Source of the DNA: Rubellimicrobium rubrum
Lineage (GTDB): Bacteria > Pseudomonadota > Alphaproteobacteria > Rhodobacterales > Rhodobacteraceae
NCBI RefSeq assembly: GCF_006152115.1
Contig: NZ_VDFU01000004.1
Coordinates: forward strand, 1-64,000
DNA length: 64,000 bases
Reading direction: 5' to 3'
Made by a program: the position numbers and the translations under genes. Below, one piece after another: positions 25,925 through 34,913 of the stretch (position 1 is its first letter; each line of letters begins with the position of its first letter). Below the pieces are notes generated by a model that saw only the letters and a program-made list of their open reading frames with translations, was not told the DNA's origin and did no database searches.

Positions 25925-27463
25925 ATGACCGAACCCCTCCTCCAGATGACCGGCATCCAGAAAGCCTTTGCGGGCATTCCGGCGTTGCGCGAGGCAAGCT
26001 TGCGCATCCTGCCGGGCGAGGTGCACGCCTTGGTCGGCCAGAACGGCGCGGGCAAATCGACCCTCATCAAGATCCTGACCGGTGTGTACCGCCGCGATGC
26101 GGGCGAGGTGCTGTGGCAGGGCCGCCCCGTGGACCTGAGGTCGCCGCGCGACGCGCAGGGCGTGGGCATCGCGACCATCTACCAGGAACTCACGCTGGTC
26201 CCGCAGCGGACCGTGACCGAGAACATCGTGCTGGGCTACGAGCCTCGCACCCGCTGGGGCGCCATCGACTGGCGCGCCGCCGACGCCCGCGCCCGCGAGG
26301 TGCTCTCCCGCTTCGGGATCGAGCTGGACCTGCACCGGGCGCTGGGCTCCTATCCCACCGCGATCCAGCAGCTCGTGGCCATCGGGCGCGCGGCCTCCAT
26401 GGAGGCCAAGCTCCTCATTATGGACGAGCCGACATCCTCGCTTGATGAGCGCGAGGTGGAGACGTTGTTCGGCGTGATGCGCGCGCTCAAGGCGCGCGGA
26501 ACCTCGATCCTTTATGTCAGCCACTTTCTCGACGAGCTGTTCGCGGTCTGCGATGGCGTCACCATCATGCGCGACGGCCGCACGGTGGGCGAGACGCGGA
26601 TTGCGGACACCAGCAAGCTCGACCTTATCGCCGGAATGCTGGGCCGCGACCCGGACGAGATCCGGGCGGCGGGCCGCACGCAGCTTTCCACCGACCAGAC
26701 GCATGCCGGCCCGGTGTTCCTTGAGGCCAAGGGCCTGTCCTCGGACCGCCGCCTGCGCAGGCTCGACCTCGAGGTGCGCGCCGGAGAGATCGTGGGCCTT
26801 GCCGGTCTTCTGGGCTCGGGCCGCACGGAGTCCGCACGCGCGATCTTCGGGATGGACAAGGTTACGGGCGGCACGCTGCGAGTCGGAGGGCGCGACGTGC
26901 GCCTGTCCTCCCCCCGGGACGCCATCGACGCGGGCATCGCCTTCCTGACCGAGGACCGCAAGGTCGAGGGGATCATCCCCGACCTGTCGGTGCGCGAGAA
27001 CCTGACCCTCGCCCTCCTGCCCCGCCTGTCCAAGATGGGCATAGTGGACGAAGCGCGTGAACGGCAAATCGTGCAGGGCTTCATCAAGGCGCTGGGCATT
27101 CGCACCGCCGACATGGACCAGCCCATCCGGGAACTGTCCGGTGGCAACCAGCAGAAGGTGCTGCTCGGCCGCTGGCTGGCGCTGGAACCCAAGCTCCTCA
27201 TCCTCGACGAGCCCACGCGCGGCGTGGACGTGGGCGCCAAGCTCGAGATCCAGTCGATCATCGCCAAGCACGTCGAACAGGGCTGCGCCGTGCTCCTCAT
27301 CTCTTCGGAGTTCGAGGAGTTGATTGAGGGCGCGCACAACATCGTCGTGCTCCAGGAGGGGCGGTCGGTGCGGAAGCTGAACAACCCGGGCGTGACCGAG
27401 GCCTCGCTGATCCACGCCATCGCCGAGCCGCCGGACACCCCGCATGTGGAGGCCGCCGAATGA
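25925..27463 (+). CDS. ytfR: Sugar ABC transporter ATP-binding protein, YtfR-like
   Basis: A 512-residue double ATPase of the carbohydrate (CUT2) type. First domain: Walker A GQNGAGKST and Walker B LLIMDEPTSSLD. Second domain: degenerate Walker A GLLGSGRTE, the signature LSGGNQQKVLLGRWL and Walker B LLILDEPTRGVDVGAK. The asymmetry is normal for the CUT2 family. Its stop overlaps the first permease start by 4 bases. It powers import through the two permeases encoded next. Confidence 0.95.
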   Translation: MTEPLLQMTGIQKAFAGIPALREASLRILPGEVHALVGQNGAGKSTLIKILTGVYRRDAGEVLWQGRPVDLRSPRDAQGVGIATIYQELTLVPQRTVTENIVLGYEPRTRWGAIDWRAADARAREVLSRFGIELDLHRALGSYPTAIQQLVAIGRAASMEAKLLIMDEPTSSLDEREVETLFGVMRALKARGTSILYVSHFLDELFAVCDGVTIMRDGRTVGETRIADTSKLDLIAGMLGRDPDEIRAAGRTQLSTDQTHAGPVFLEAKGLSSDRRLRRLDLEVRAGEIVGLAGLLGSGRTESARAIFGMDKVTGGTLRVGGRDVRLSSPRDAIDAGIAFLTEDRKVEGIIPDLSVRENLTLALLPRLSKMGIVDEARERQIVQGFIKALGIRTADMDQPIRELSGGNQQKVLLGRWLALEPKLLILDEPTRGVDVGAKLEIQSIIAKHVEQGCAVLLISSEFEELIEGAHNIVVLQEGRSVRKLNNPGVTEASLIHAIAEPPDTPHVEAAE

Positions 27464-28476
27464 GTGAGCCAAGCAGCCTGACCGGGCGCGGCCTGGGCGG
27501 CGTGGGCGAAGCCCCCGCCCCGCGCCGGTCGCGCGTGAACCGCCGCTTCCTCGGCCTCGTGGTGGCGCTGGCGGCGCTGATCCTCCTCAACGTCCTGCTG
27601 ACGCCGAACTTCCTCGCCGTGCAGACTCTCGCGGTGAACGTAAGCCAGGTGTCCACGGTCGCCATCGTGGCGCTGGGCATGACGCTCGTGATCGCGACCG
27701 GAGGCGTGGACCTGTCAGTCGGCGCGGTCATGGCCGTGTCCGGCGCGCTGGCCCCGCTCATCTTCGGGAGCGCCTGGGGCCTCGCCAATCCGGGCCTGGG
27801 TCTTCTGGCGGCGATCGTGCTGCCGCTGCTGGTCGCCATGTGCTGCGGGCTGTTCAACGGAACGCTCGTAAGCTTCCTGGGCGTCCAGCCCATCATCGCC
27901 ACGCTGATCCTGTTCATCTCGGGCCGCGGCGTCGCGCAGGTGCTGACGAACGGCAACCTCCAGACCTTCTCGAACCCGAGCTTCACCTGGCTGGGCACGG
28001 GCCGCATCCTCGGCCTGCCGGTGCAAGGCTGGATCGCGATCCTCCTGACGTTGGTCGTGGCGCTGATCGTCCGGAAGACGATCTACGGCCGCTACCTGCT
28101 GTCCGTGGGCGGCAATGAGCGGGCGGCGGCGCTGGCAGGGACGCCCGTCGCCAAGGTCAAGATCGCGACCTATGCCATCGCCTCGACCTTTGCGGGCCTT
28201 GCCGGGCTGATCGACGTCGCCATCAACTCGGCGTCCGACGCCGCGCGCGTGGGCAACCTGATGGAACTCGACGCCATCGCCGCGGCCGTGGTGGGGGGCG
28301 CCGCGCTCTCGGGCGGTCGCGCGCCGATCCTCGGGACGCTCCTGGGCGCCATCTTCATCCAGCTCGTGGGCTATACGCTGATCGCGAACGGCGTGCCCGA
28401 CGAGGCCACCTTCATCGTGACGGCCGCGATCATCGTCATCGCCGTCTATCTCCAGGACAGCCGGAGGCGCACATGA
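27460..28476 (+). CDS. ytfT: Sugar ABC transporter permease, YtfT-like
   Basis: A 338-residue permease of the ribose/galactofuranose (CUT2) class with about 8-10 hydrophobic segments. Family features include MTLVIATGGVDLSVGAVMAVSG and the C-terminal GGRAPILGTLLGA signature. The N-terminal 25 residues are polar and Pro/Gly-rich. Its start overlaps the ATPase stop in ATGA and its stop overlaps the second permease start in ATGA, so the three are coupled. Confidence 0.93.
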   Translation: MSEPSSLTGRGLGGVGEAPAPRRSRVNRRFLGLVVALAALILLNVLLTPNFLAVQTLAVNVSQVSTVAIVALGMTLVIATGGVDLSVGAVMAVSGALAPLIFGSAWGLANPGLGLLAAIVLPLLVAMCCGLFNGTLVSFLGVQPIIATLILFISGRGVAQVLTNGNLQTFSNPSFTWLGTGRILGLPVQGWIAILLTLVVALIVRKTIYGRYLLSVGGNERAAALAGTPVAKVKIATYAIASTFAGLAGLIDVAINSASDAARVGNLMELDAIAAAVVGGAALSGGRAPILGTLLGAIFIQLVGYTLIANGVPDEATFIVTAAIIVIAVYLQDSRRRT

Positions 28477-29474
28477 CCACCGCCCCCCTCGATCTCAACC
28501 TTCGCCGCTACATGCGCCCGCTGGGCGGGGGCACGCACCTGACGGTCTGGGTGGCGCTCGCGCTCCTGATCCTGCTGGGATACCTGCGCTACGACAACTT
28601 CCTGTCGGCCTACAACATCAGCTCGTTCCTGGGGTACAACTCCATGTTCGTGCTGATCTCGGTGGGGATGTGCCTCGTCATCATGACGGGGGGCATCGAC
28701 CTTTCGGTGGGGGCGGTCGCGGCGCTGGCCAGCGTGACCGCGGCGCTCCTGAGTCCCCTGGGCCTGCTCGTGGCATTGCCGGCGGGGATGCTGACGGGCC
28801 TCGTGGCGGGCGCGATCAACGCCGGGCTGATCGTCGGCCTGCGGCTGCCGCCGTTCATGGCGACGCTGGCCACCATGCTGGCGGCGCGGGGAACCTCGCT
28901 GGTGGTGTCGGACCGGCAGGCGGTGTCGGTGGACTGGAGCTCGGACTTCACCGCGCTCGGCATGAACAAGATCGCATCGATCCTGCCCTGGACCATCGTG
29001 GTGGCCATCCTTGTTGTGGTCGTGGCGTGGTACATCTTGGAGAAGACCTCGCTGGGCCGCACTGTCCTGGCGGTCGGCGGCAACGCCGAGGCCGCGCACC
29101 TCATGGGGCTCAAGACCTCGCGCGCGCTGATCTTCGTCTACCTGTTCTCGGGCGCCTGCGCGGGGCTCGCGGGGGTGTTCCTTGCCTCGGGCTATGGCGC
29201 GGGGCAGCCCCTGGAGGGGCAGGGCTGGGAACTGGCCGCCATCGCCGCCGTGGTCGTGGGGGGCACTCTCCTAACCGGGGGCATGGGGTCGGTTCCGGCG
29301 ACGGTGGCCGGGGCGCTGCTGTTCGGCCTTGTCTTCAACCTCCTCAACTTCGAGAACGGGCTTGGGGTCATCTCGCTGTCGGCCTACTGGCAATCGGTGA
29401 TCCGAGGGGCTTTCCTTCTTGTCGTCATCCTCCTGCAGGTGCGGTTGGCCCGTCCTGCCGCAGCCAAGGCCTGA
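28473..29474 (+). CDS. yjfF: Sugar ABC transporter permease, YjfF-like
   Basis: A 333-residue CUT2 permease with the same family hallmarks as its neighbour (VGMCLVIMTGGIDLSVGAVAAL, TGGMGSVPATVAGALLFG). Two different permeases next to a YtfQ-type binding protein and a double ATPase is the arrangement of E. coli ytfQRT-yjfF, so this one corresponds to YjfF. The two probably form a heterodimer. Starts inside the previous stop codon (ATGA). Confidence 0.93.
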   Translation: MTTAPLDLNLRRYMRPLGGGTHLTVWVALALLILLGYLRYDNFLSAYNISSFLGYNSMFVLISVGMCLVIMTGGIDLSVGAVAALASVTAALLSPLGLLVALPAGMLTGLVAGAINAGLIVGLRLPPFMATLATMLAARGTSLVVSDRQAVSVDWSSDFTALGMNKIASILPWTIVVAILVVVVAWYILEKTSLGRTVLAVGGNAEAAHLMGLKTSRALIFVYLFSGACAGLAGVFLASGYGAGQPLEGQGWELAAIAAVVVGGTLLTGGMGSVPATVAGALLFGLVFNLLNFENGLGVISLSAYWQSVIRGAFLLVVILLQVRLARPAAAKA

Positions 29475-29480
29475 CCGTCC

Positions 29481-30578
29481 ATGACCCGAACCATCGTCGA
29501 CCTCCAGGCTCGCCTGTTCCGCGTCCCGCTGGACGAGGTCATGTCCGACGCCAAGCACGGTGACCACACGCATTTCGAACTCGTCACGGTGACGATCTGC
29601 GACTCCGAGGGGCTGGAAGGGACCGGCTACACCTATACCGGCGGCTTCGGCGGGCGGGCGATCCTGGCCATGGTCAACCACGACCTGCGTCCCTTCCTGC
29701 TGGGCAAGGACCCCTCGCAGATCGAGGCGCTTTATGACGGGATGCAGTGGCGGGTCCACTACGTCGCGCGGGGCGGCATCGCGAGCTTCGCCATCTCGGC
29801 CGTGGACATCGCGCTCTGGGACATCAGGGGCAGGGCCGAGGGGCAGCCGCTCTGGCGCATGGCCGGGGGCGCGTCGAACCGCTCCAAGGTGTATCGCGGC
29901 GCCATCGACCTGAACTTCCCCTATGAGAAGCTCATGGACAACGTGCGGGGCTACATCGCCGAAGGCTTCGAGGCGGTGAAGATCAAGGTCGGGCAACCCA
30001 ATCTGGCCGACGACGTCCGTCGCGCCGAGGGCGTGCGCGAGATCCTGGGACCCGACCGCATCTTTGCCGTCGACGCGAACTACTCGCTGTCCGTGCCGCA
30101 GGCCATCGAGGCCGCGAATGCCTTCAAGCCGCTGAACCTCTTGTGGTTCGAGGAGCCGACGATCCCCGACGACTACCAGGGCTATGCCCGGATCGCGGAT
30201 GCGACCGGCGTGCCGCTGGCGATGGGCGAGAACCTCCACACGATCCACGAGTTCGAATACGCCGTGGATCAGGCCAAGCTGTCCTTCCTGCAACCCGACG
30301 CCTCAAACTGCGGCGGGGTCACCGGCTTCCTGCGCGTCGCGCATTTGTGCGCCCAGCACGGCATCCCCGTCTGCTCGCACGGGATGCAGGAACTCCATGT
30401 GAGCCTTGTGGGCGCGCAGCCCAACGCGGGCTGGGTCGAGGTCCACAGCTTCCCCATCGATCGCTACACGACGCGCCCTCTCGTCCACGAAGGGCTGCAC
30501 GCGGTCGCCCCCGACACCCCCGGAACCGGCGTCGTCTTTGCCTGGGAGCGTCTCGCGCCCTACGCCATCCACGCCTGA
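29481..30578 (+). CDS. Enolase-superfamily protein, likely 3,6-anhydro-galactonate cycloisomerase type
   Basis: A 365-residue member of the mandelate racemase subgroup. Metal ligands are D198 (VDANYSL), E224 (FEEP) and E250 (GENLHT); acid/base residues are K167/K169 (KIKVG) and H300 (CSHGMQE). Several stretches ([45 protein letters not shown]) are, from my memory of the family, shared with the bacterial 3,6-anhydro-alpha-L-galactonate cycloisomerase that gives 2-keto-3-deoxy-galactonate. Context supports this: aldehyde dehydrogenase before, dehydrogenase and KduD-like reductase after. Other sugar-acid dehydratase activities of the subgroup (galactarate, fuconate, arabinonate types) cannot be excluded. 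Confidence 0.85.
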   Translation: MTRTIVDLQARLFRVPLDEVMSDAKHGDHTHFELVTVTICDSEGLEGTGYTYTGGFGGRAILAMVNHDLRPFLLGKDPSQIEALYDGMQWRVHYVARGGIASFAISAVDIALWDIRGRAEGQPLWRMAGGASNRSKVYRGAIDLNFPYEKLMDNVRGYIAEGFEAVKIKVGQPNLADDVRRAEGVREILGPDRIFAVDANYSLSVPQAIEAANAFKPLNLLWFEEPTIPDDYQGYARIADATGVPLAMGENLHTIHEFEYAVDQAKLSFLQPDASNCGGVTGFLRVAHLCAQHGIPVCSHGMQELHVSLVGAQPNAGWVEVHSFPIDRYTTRPLVHEGLHAVAPDTPGTGVVFAWERLAPYAIHA

Positions 30579-30591
30579 CAGGAGAACAACC

Positions 30592-31620
30592 ATGACCATC
30601 CAGGCGGCCTTCTACACCGGCCACAAGACCTTCACCCTTGAGCAGAAGGACGCCCCTGCCCCCGGTCCGGGCGAGGTCCAGCTCGACGTGGCCTATGTCG
30701 GCATCTGCGGCACCGACATGCACGTCTTCCATGGCAACATGGACGCCCGCGTCGGCAACCATCGCGTGATCGGCCACGAGATGTCGGGCACCGTCGCCCA
30801 AGTCGGCGAAGGGGTCGAGGGCTTCGCGCCCGGCGATCTTGTCGTCGTGCGCCCGCTCGCCCATTGCGGCGAATGCCCGGCCTGCCAGGCGGGCTACACC
30901 CATATCTGCCACAAGCTGAAGTTCCTGGGCCTCGACACCGATGGCGCGCTTCAGGAGAAGTGGAACGTCCCCGCACACACGCTGCACAAGCTGCCTCAGG
31001 GCATGTCGCTGGAAACGGCCGCGATGATCGAGCCGCTGGCCGTGGCCGTCCATGACATCCGCCGCGCCCGCCTTCAGGCCGGGGAAACGGCGCTGGTCAT
31101 CGGCGGCGGCCCCATCGGCATGCTGATCGCCATGGTGGCGAAGCATGTGGGCGCCAACGTCATCCTCTCCGAGATCAACCCCAACCGCCTCAAGATGGCG
31201 GCCGAGATGGGCTTCACCGGCCTCAACCCGCGCGAGGGCGACGTGGCCGCGCAGGTGACCGAGATCACCGGGACCAAGGGCGCGGACGTGGTGTTCGAGG
31301 TTTCAGGCACGCAGCCCGGCGTGGACCTGATGACCGCCGCCGCCGCGACGCGGGGCCGGATCTGCATGGTCGCGATCCATGCGCAAAAGGCGCAGGTGGA
31401 CCTGTTCCGCTTTTTCTGGCGCGAGCTGGAGATGGTCGGCGCCCGGGTCTACGAGGCCGTGGACTACGATCAAGCCATCCAGATGATTGCGGACGGGCTG
31501 GACGTGAACCGCCTCATCACCGACCGGCATCCGCTGGCTGCCGTCCAGCAGGCCTTCGAGGCGCTGGAAGGGAATGCGACGGCCATGAAGACCCTGATCA
31601 AGATCGGAGAGACGGCGTGA
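30592..31620 (+). CDS. Zinc-dependent alcohol dehydrogenase (MDR family)
   Basis: A 342-residue medium-chain dehydrogenase. Catalytic zinc ligands are C39 (GICGTDMH), H62 and E63 (GHE); the structural zinc site is C92, C95, C98 and C106. The nucleotide fold has GGGPIGML with an acidic residue after the second strand (SEINPNRL), which suggests NAD use. It resembles sorbitol, idonate or galactonate-type dehydrogenases. In the proposed pathway it would oxidise the 5-hydroxyl of 2-keto-3-deoxy-galactonate. The ATG at 30592 has a GGAG site upstream; its stop overlaps the next gene by 4 bases. Confidence 0.9.
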   Translation: MTIQAAFYTGHKTFTLEQKDAPAPGPGEVQLDVAYVGICGTDMHVFHGNMDARVGNHRVIGHEMSGTVAQVGEGVEGFAPGDLVVVRPLAHCGECPACQAGYTHICHKLKFLGLDTDGALQEKWNVPAHTLHKLPQGMSLETAAMIEPLAVAVHDIRRARLQAGETALVIGGGPIGMLIAMVAKHVGANVILSEINPNRLKMAAEMGFTGLNPREGDVAAQVTEITGTKGADVVFEVSGTQPGVDLMTAAAATRGRICMVAIHAQKAQVDLFRFFWRELEMVGARVYEAVDYDQAIQMIADGLDVNRLITDRHPLAAVQQAFEALEGNATAMKTLIKIGETA

Positions 31621-32378
31621 GCACCCTGTTCGACCTTACCGGCAAGACCGCCCTTGTCACTGGCGCGCGGCGCGGCATCGGCGCGGGCATGGCGCTCGCG
31701 CTGGCCGAGGCCGGGGCAGACATCATCGGCGTCTCGGCCCAGATGGAGGCCGACGGCGGCGACGTGGGCGAGAAGATCCGCACCATGGGCCGCCGTTTCG
31801 AAGGGCACGCCGTCAACTTCGCCGACCGGCAGGCGCTCAAGGCCTTTGCCGAACGGATGGAGCAGGCGCCCATCGACATCCTCATCAACAACGCCGGCAC
31901 CATCAAGCGCCAGCCCGCCGCCGAGCACCCGGAGGAGTGGTGGGACGAGGTCATCGAGACCAACCTGTCGGCCCAGTTCCTGCTCACCCAAGCCGTGGGC
32001 CGGGGCATGATCGCGCGGGGCAAGGGCGGGAAAATCATCTTCACGGCCTCGCTCCTCACCTTCCAGGGCGGGATCAACGTGCCGGGCTATGCGGCCTCCA
32101 AGGGCGGGATCGGCCAGCTCACCATGGCCTTTGCCAACGAGTGGGCGTCCAAGGGGATCAACGTCAACGCCATCGCGCCGGGCTACATCGCCACCGACAA
32201 CACCGAAGCCCTCAGGGCCGATGCGGACCGGTCTGCCTCCATCCTGGGCCGCATCCCGGCAGGCCGCTGGGGCACGCCCGAGGACTTCGGCGGCCCGGCG
32301 GTGTTCCTGGCCTCCAAGGCGTCCGACTATGTCAGCGGCACGATCCTGACGGTGGACGGAGGCTGGATGGGGCGCTGA
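31617..32378 (+). CDS. kduD: Short-chain dehydrogenase, KduD-like
   Basis: A 253-residue SDR with the cofactor motif TGARRGIGAG, the NNAG strand, the catalytic Ser (TASLLTF), and Y-A-A-S-K. Conserved stretches LFDLTGKTALVTG, INNAGTIKR, FQGGINVPGYAASKGG, NVNAIAPGYIATDNTEALRAD and RIPAGRWG are those of 2-deoxy-D-gluconate 3-dehydrogenase / 2,5-diketo-3-deoxygluconate reductase (KduD). In the proposed pathway it would reduce 2,5-diketo-3-deoxy-galactonate to 2-keto-3-deoxy-gluconate. It is the last gene of the operon; a hairpin terminator follows. Confidence 0.9.
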   Translation: MSTLFDLTGKTALVTGARRGIGAGMALALAEAGADIIGVSAQMEADGGDVGEKIRTMGRRFEGHAVNFADRQALKAFAERMEQAPIDILINNAGTIKRQPAAEHPEEWWDEVIETNLSAQFLLTQAVGRGMIARGKGGKIIFTASLLTFQGGINVPGYAASKGGIGQLTMAFANEWASKGINVNAIAPGYIATDNTEALRADADRSASILGRIPAGRWGTPEDFGGPAVFLASKASDYVSGTILTVDGGWMGR

Positions 32379-32404
32379 ACGCCCCACTACGAGCAATGAC
32401 CAAG

Positions 32405-32439
32405 ACTGGCGACAGGGCAACCTGCCGCCAGTTTCGTTT
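32405..32439 (+). terminator. Terminator of the sugar operon
   Basis: Two-step stem ACTGGCG / CGCCAGT enclosing CAGG-GCAA-CCTG, followed by TTTCGTTT, 27 bases after the kduD-like stop codon. The GNRA tetraloop and T-rich tail make it convincing. Confidence 0.75.
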
Positions 32440-32531
32440 CAGGGGGTGCGTTTACCACACGGACAGGCGAGCCTGGACATGACAAAGTCCGGCACCCGTT
32501 CGGGCCCGGCCAAGGCAATCATTCGGGGAAA

Positions 32532-32608
32532 TGGTCGGAGTGAGAGGATTCGAACCTCCGACCCCCTGCTCCCGAAGCAGGTGCGCTACCAGGCTGCGCT
32601 ACACTCCG
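32532..32608 (-). tRNA. tRNA-Pro (CGG)
   Basis: On the minus strand the sequence folds as a complete 77-nt tRNA. The acceptor CGGAGTG pairs with CACTCCG, the D-arm holds AGCCTGGTAGCGC, the anticodon stem CCTGC/GCAGG encloses the loop TTCGGGA (anticodon CGG), and the T-arm contains GGTTCGAATCC. The discriminator A and a genomically encoded CCA are at 32532-32535. It reads proline codon CCG, which is frequent at this GC content. Confidence 0.97.
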
Positions 32609-32662
32609 ACGAGGCGCGAGGTATCCCGCGCGCGCGCGCTTTGCAACCCCCGATCCGCCCGC

Positions 32663-33649
32663 TCATTCGCCGGGCGCGAGGCCCCGGAAGTCTCCGCGTG
32701 TCCGCAGGCCGAGGATCCGCTGGAGGGCGTAGGGGCGTGGCGCGGTACCCGTCTCGGGCCGCATCCGCGTGCTGAGGACGGGCTGGTTGGCCGAGGCGCC
32801 GGGCGTGTCCTCGCGCAGGACGATGTACAGGCCCGAGGCGATGATGATGCCTGCCCCGATGGCTGTGGTCCCGTCGATGGTTTCACCAAAGAGGAGGTAG
32901 CCATAGAACGCCGCGAACAGGATCTGGACATACTGCATGGGTGCCACGACGACCGCCACACCGGCCTTGTAGGCTGCGATGATGACGACCCCCGCCACCC
33001 ATCCTAGGCAGGCCTGGATCGCAATCAGGCCCAGATGCTCGGCCTCGAGCGGGATGTAGACCGAGGGCAGGACGAGCGAGGTGACCGCGAGGTTCGCGAA
33101 CATCGGATACAGCAGGAGGACGACGGGCCGTTCCTCGGAGCCGACCTTGCGCACGATGATCGAGGCCACCGCCCCGAACACAGCCGCCGAGAGCGCGGCA
33201 AGGTGGCCAAGGCCAAGTTCGGCCGAGCCGGGCCGGAGGACCACCATCACGCCCGCCAGCCCCGCCACGACCGCCAGCGCCCGGCGGAGACCAACCTTTT
33301 CGCCCAGGACAGGGATGGCGAGGAGCGTGATAAGGAGCGGCTGCGCAAAGGCCAAGGCATAGACCTGCGCCAGGGGCAGCACCGAAAAGGCGTAAAAGGC
33401 CGACAGCCCGCAGATCACCGTGGAGGCCGAGCGGAGCGCGATCCAGCCCGGATGGACGGGGCGAAGCGTTCCGGGCCGCGAGTCGCTCATCACCATCCCC
33501 ATGGCGAGGGGAAACGAGAAAAGCGTGGAAAAGAAGATGAGCTGGAAGGGCGAGTAATCCTCGCCCAACTGTTTCACGAGGGCATCGCTGGTCGCGTAGA
33601 TGCCGAAGGCCAGGAGCGACAGCAGCGCTCCTTTCCCGTTCTGTGCCAT
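32663..33649 (-). CDS. EamA/DMT family transporter
   Basis: A 328-residue membrane protein with ten hydrophobic segments arranged as two EamA repeats (about residues 5-140 and 150-285), typical of drug/metabolite transporters. The second repeat ends with the EamA-like AAFYGYLLFGETID...IGAGIIIASGLYI pattern. A 40-residue polar C-terminal tail is longer than usual. The substrate is unknown. It lies 84 bases downstream of leuB on the same strand, so read-through from leuB is possible. Confidence 0.88.
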   Translation of the reverse strand: MAQNGKGALLSLLAFGIYATSDALVKQLGEDYSPFQLIFFSTLFSFPLAMGMVMSDSRPGTLRPVHPGWIALRSASTVICGLSAFYAFSVLPLAQVYALAFAQPLLITLLAIPVLGEKVGLRRALAVVAGLAGVMVVLRPGSAELGLGHLAALSAAVFGAVASIIVRKVGSEERPVVLLLYPMFANLAVTSLVLPSVYIPLEAEHLGLIAIQACLGWVAGVVIIAAYKAGVAVVVAPMQYVQILFAAFYGYLLFGETIDGTTAIGAGIIIASGLYIVLREDTPGASANQPVLSTRMRPETGTAPRPYALQRILGLRTRGDFRGLAPGE

Positions 33650-33733
33650 GGGGGTCCTTTAGGACGCGGCCTGTCGCGCCCGAGCCCGCTTTAGGACCCC
33701 GAATCAGGACCGGTCAAGATATCCCCAGGCGGA

Positions 33734-34843
33734 TCAGCGCGCGTTTTCCTCAAGCGCTGCAACAATGGCACCGCCCATCTCCGAAGTGCTTACCGCCGCG
33801 CCGCCTTGGGCCCCGAGAAGGTCGCTGGTGCGCACGCCTTGGGCCAGCACCTGCTCCACCGCGCGCTCCAGCCGGTCGGCCGCCTCGCCCGCGTCGAAGG
33901 AGTAGCGGAGCGCCATGGCGAAGCTCAGGATGCAGGCGATGGGATTGGCTTTGCCCTGCCCGGCGATATCCGGCGCGCTGCCGTGGACGGGCTCGTAGAG
34001 CGCCTTGCGACGGCCGGTCTGCGGGTCGGGCGCGCCGAGCGACGCCGAGGGGAGCATGCCGAGCGACCCGGTCAGCATCGCCGCCACGTCCGACAGCATG
34101 TCGCCGAACAGGTTGTCGGTGACGATCACGTCGAACTGCTTGGGCGCGCGGACAAGCTGCATGCCGCCCGCGTCGGCCAGCATGTGCGTGAGCGTTACGT
34201 CGGCGAAGCGGTCCTGGTGAACCTGCGTGACGACCTCGTTCCAAAGGACGCCCGAGCGCATCACGTTGCGCTTCTCCATGGAGCAGACGCGCCTCTCGCG
34301 GACGCGGGCGAGTTCGAAGGCGACGCTCGCGATGCGCTCGATCTCGTAGGTGTCGTAGACCTGGGTGTCGATGGCGCGGCGCTGGCCGTTGCCGAGGTCG
34401 CGGATCTCCTTGGGCTCGCCGAAGTAGACGCCGCCTGTCAGTTCCCGGACGATGAGGATGTCGAGCCCCTCGATCAGCTCGCGCTTGAGCGAGGAAAAGT
34501 CGGCCAGCGCGTCGAAGCACTTGGCGGGGCGGAGGTTGGCGAAGAGCTCCAGGTCCTTGCGCAGGCGCAGGAGCCCGGCCTCGGGGCGCACCTCGTAGGG
34601 AACCTTGTCCCATTTCGGCCCGCCCACGGCGCCCAGCAGCACGGCGTCGGCCTTCAGCGCCTTGTCCATGGTGGCATCCGAAACGGCCTGCCCATGCGCG
34701 TCGTAGGCGCAGCCGCCCACAAGGTCGTCCTCGACCTCGAAAGCCATGCCGTTCGCGTTGAACCACCCGATGACCTTCTTCACCTCTCCCATCACTTCGG
34801 GGCCGATGCCGTCGCCGGCGAGGATGAGAAGGTCGTGGGCCAT
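33734..34843 (-). CDS. leuB: 3-isopropylmalate dehydrogenase
   Basis: A 369-residue beta-decarboxylating dehydrogenase, third enzyme of leucine synthesis, converting 3-isopropylmalate with NAD to 2-oxo-isocaproate. Typical segments: [12 protein letters not shown] at the N-terminus, [17 protein letters not shown], the substrate-binding [11 protein letters not shown], and [27 protein letters not shown] with the catalytic Asp residues, then [15 protein letters not shown]. The ATG at 34843 is used; an in-frame ATG at 34903 adds residues unlike the family. Confidence 0.97.
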   Translation of the reverse strand: MAHDLLILAGDGIGPEVMGEVKKVIGWFNANGMAFEVEDDLVGGCAYDAHGQAVSDATMDKALKADAVLLGAVGGPKWDKVPYEVRPEAGLLRLRKDLELFANLRPAKCFDALADFSSLKRELIEGLDILIVRELTGGVYFGEPKEIRDLGNGQRRAIDTQVYDTYEIERIASVAFELARVRERRVCSMEKRNVMRSGVLWNEVVTQVHQDRFADVTLTHMLADAGGMQLVRAPKQFDVIVTDNLFGDMLSDVAAMLTGSLGMLPSASLGAPDPQTGRRKALYEPVHGSAPDIAGQGKANPIACILSFAMALRYSFDAGEAADRLERAVEQVLAQGVRTSDLLGAQGGAAVSTSEMGGAIVAALEENAR

Positions 34844-34881
34844 GATGCGCGCTCCGATGGGATGGACGCGGGCGGGCGTAG

Positions 34882-34899
34882 CCCCGGGTGAACCCGGGG
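34882..34899. terminator. Hairpin between the M10 protease and leuB genes
   Basis: CCCCGGG-TGAA-CCCGGGG, a perfect 7-bp stem with a tetraloop, 15 bases after the protease stop codon on the minus strand. It would insulate leuB from the protease gene upstream. No U-tract. Confidence 0.5.
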
Positions 34900-34913
34900 T
34901 CAAGCGGGCGCTC

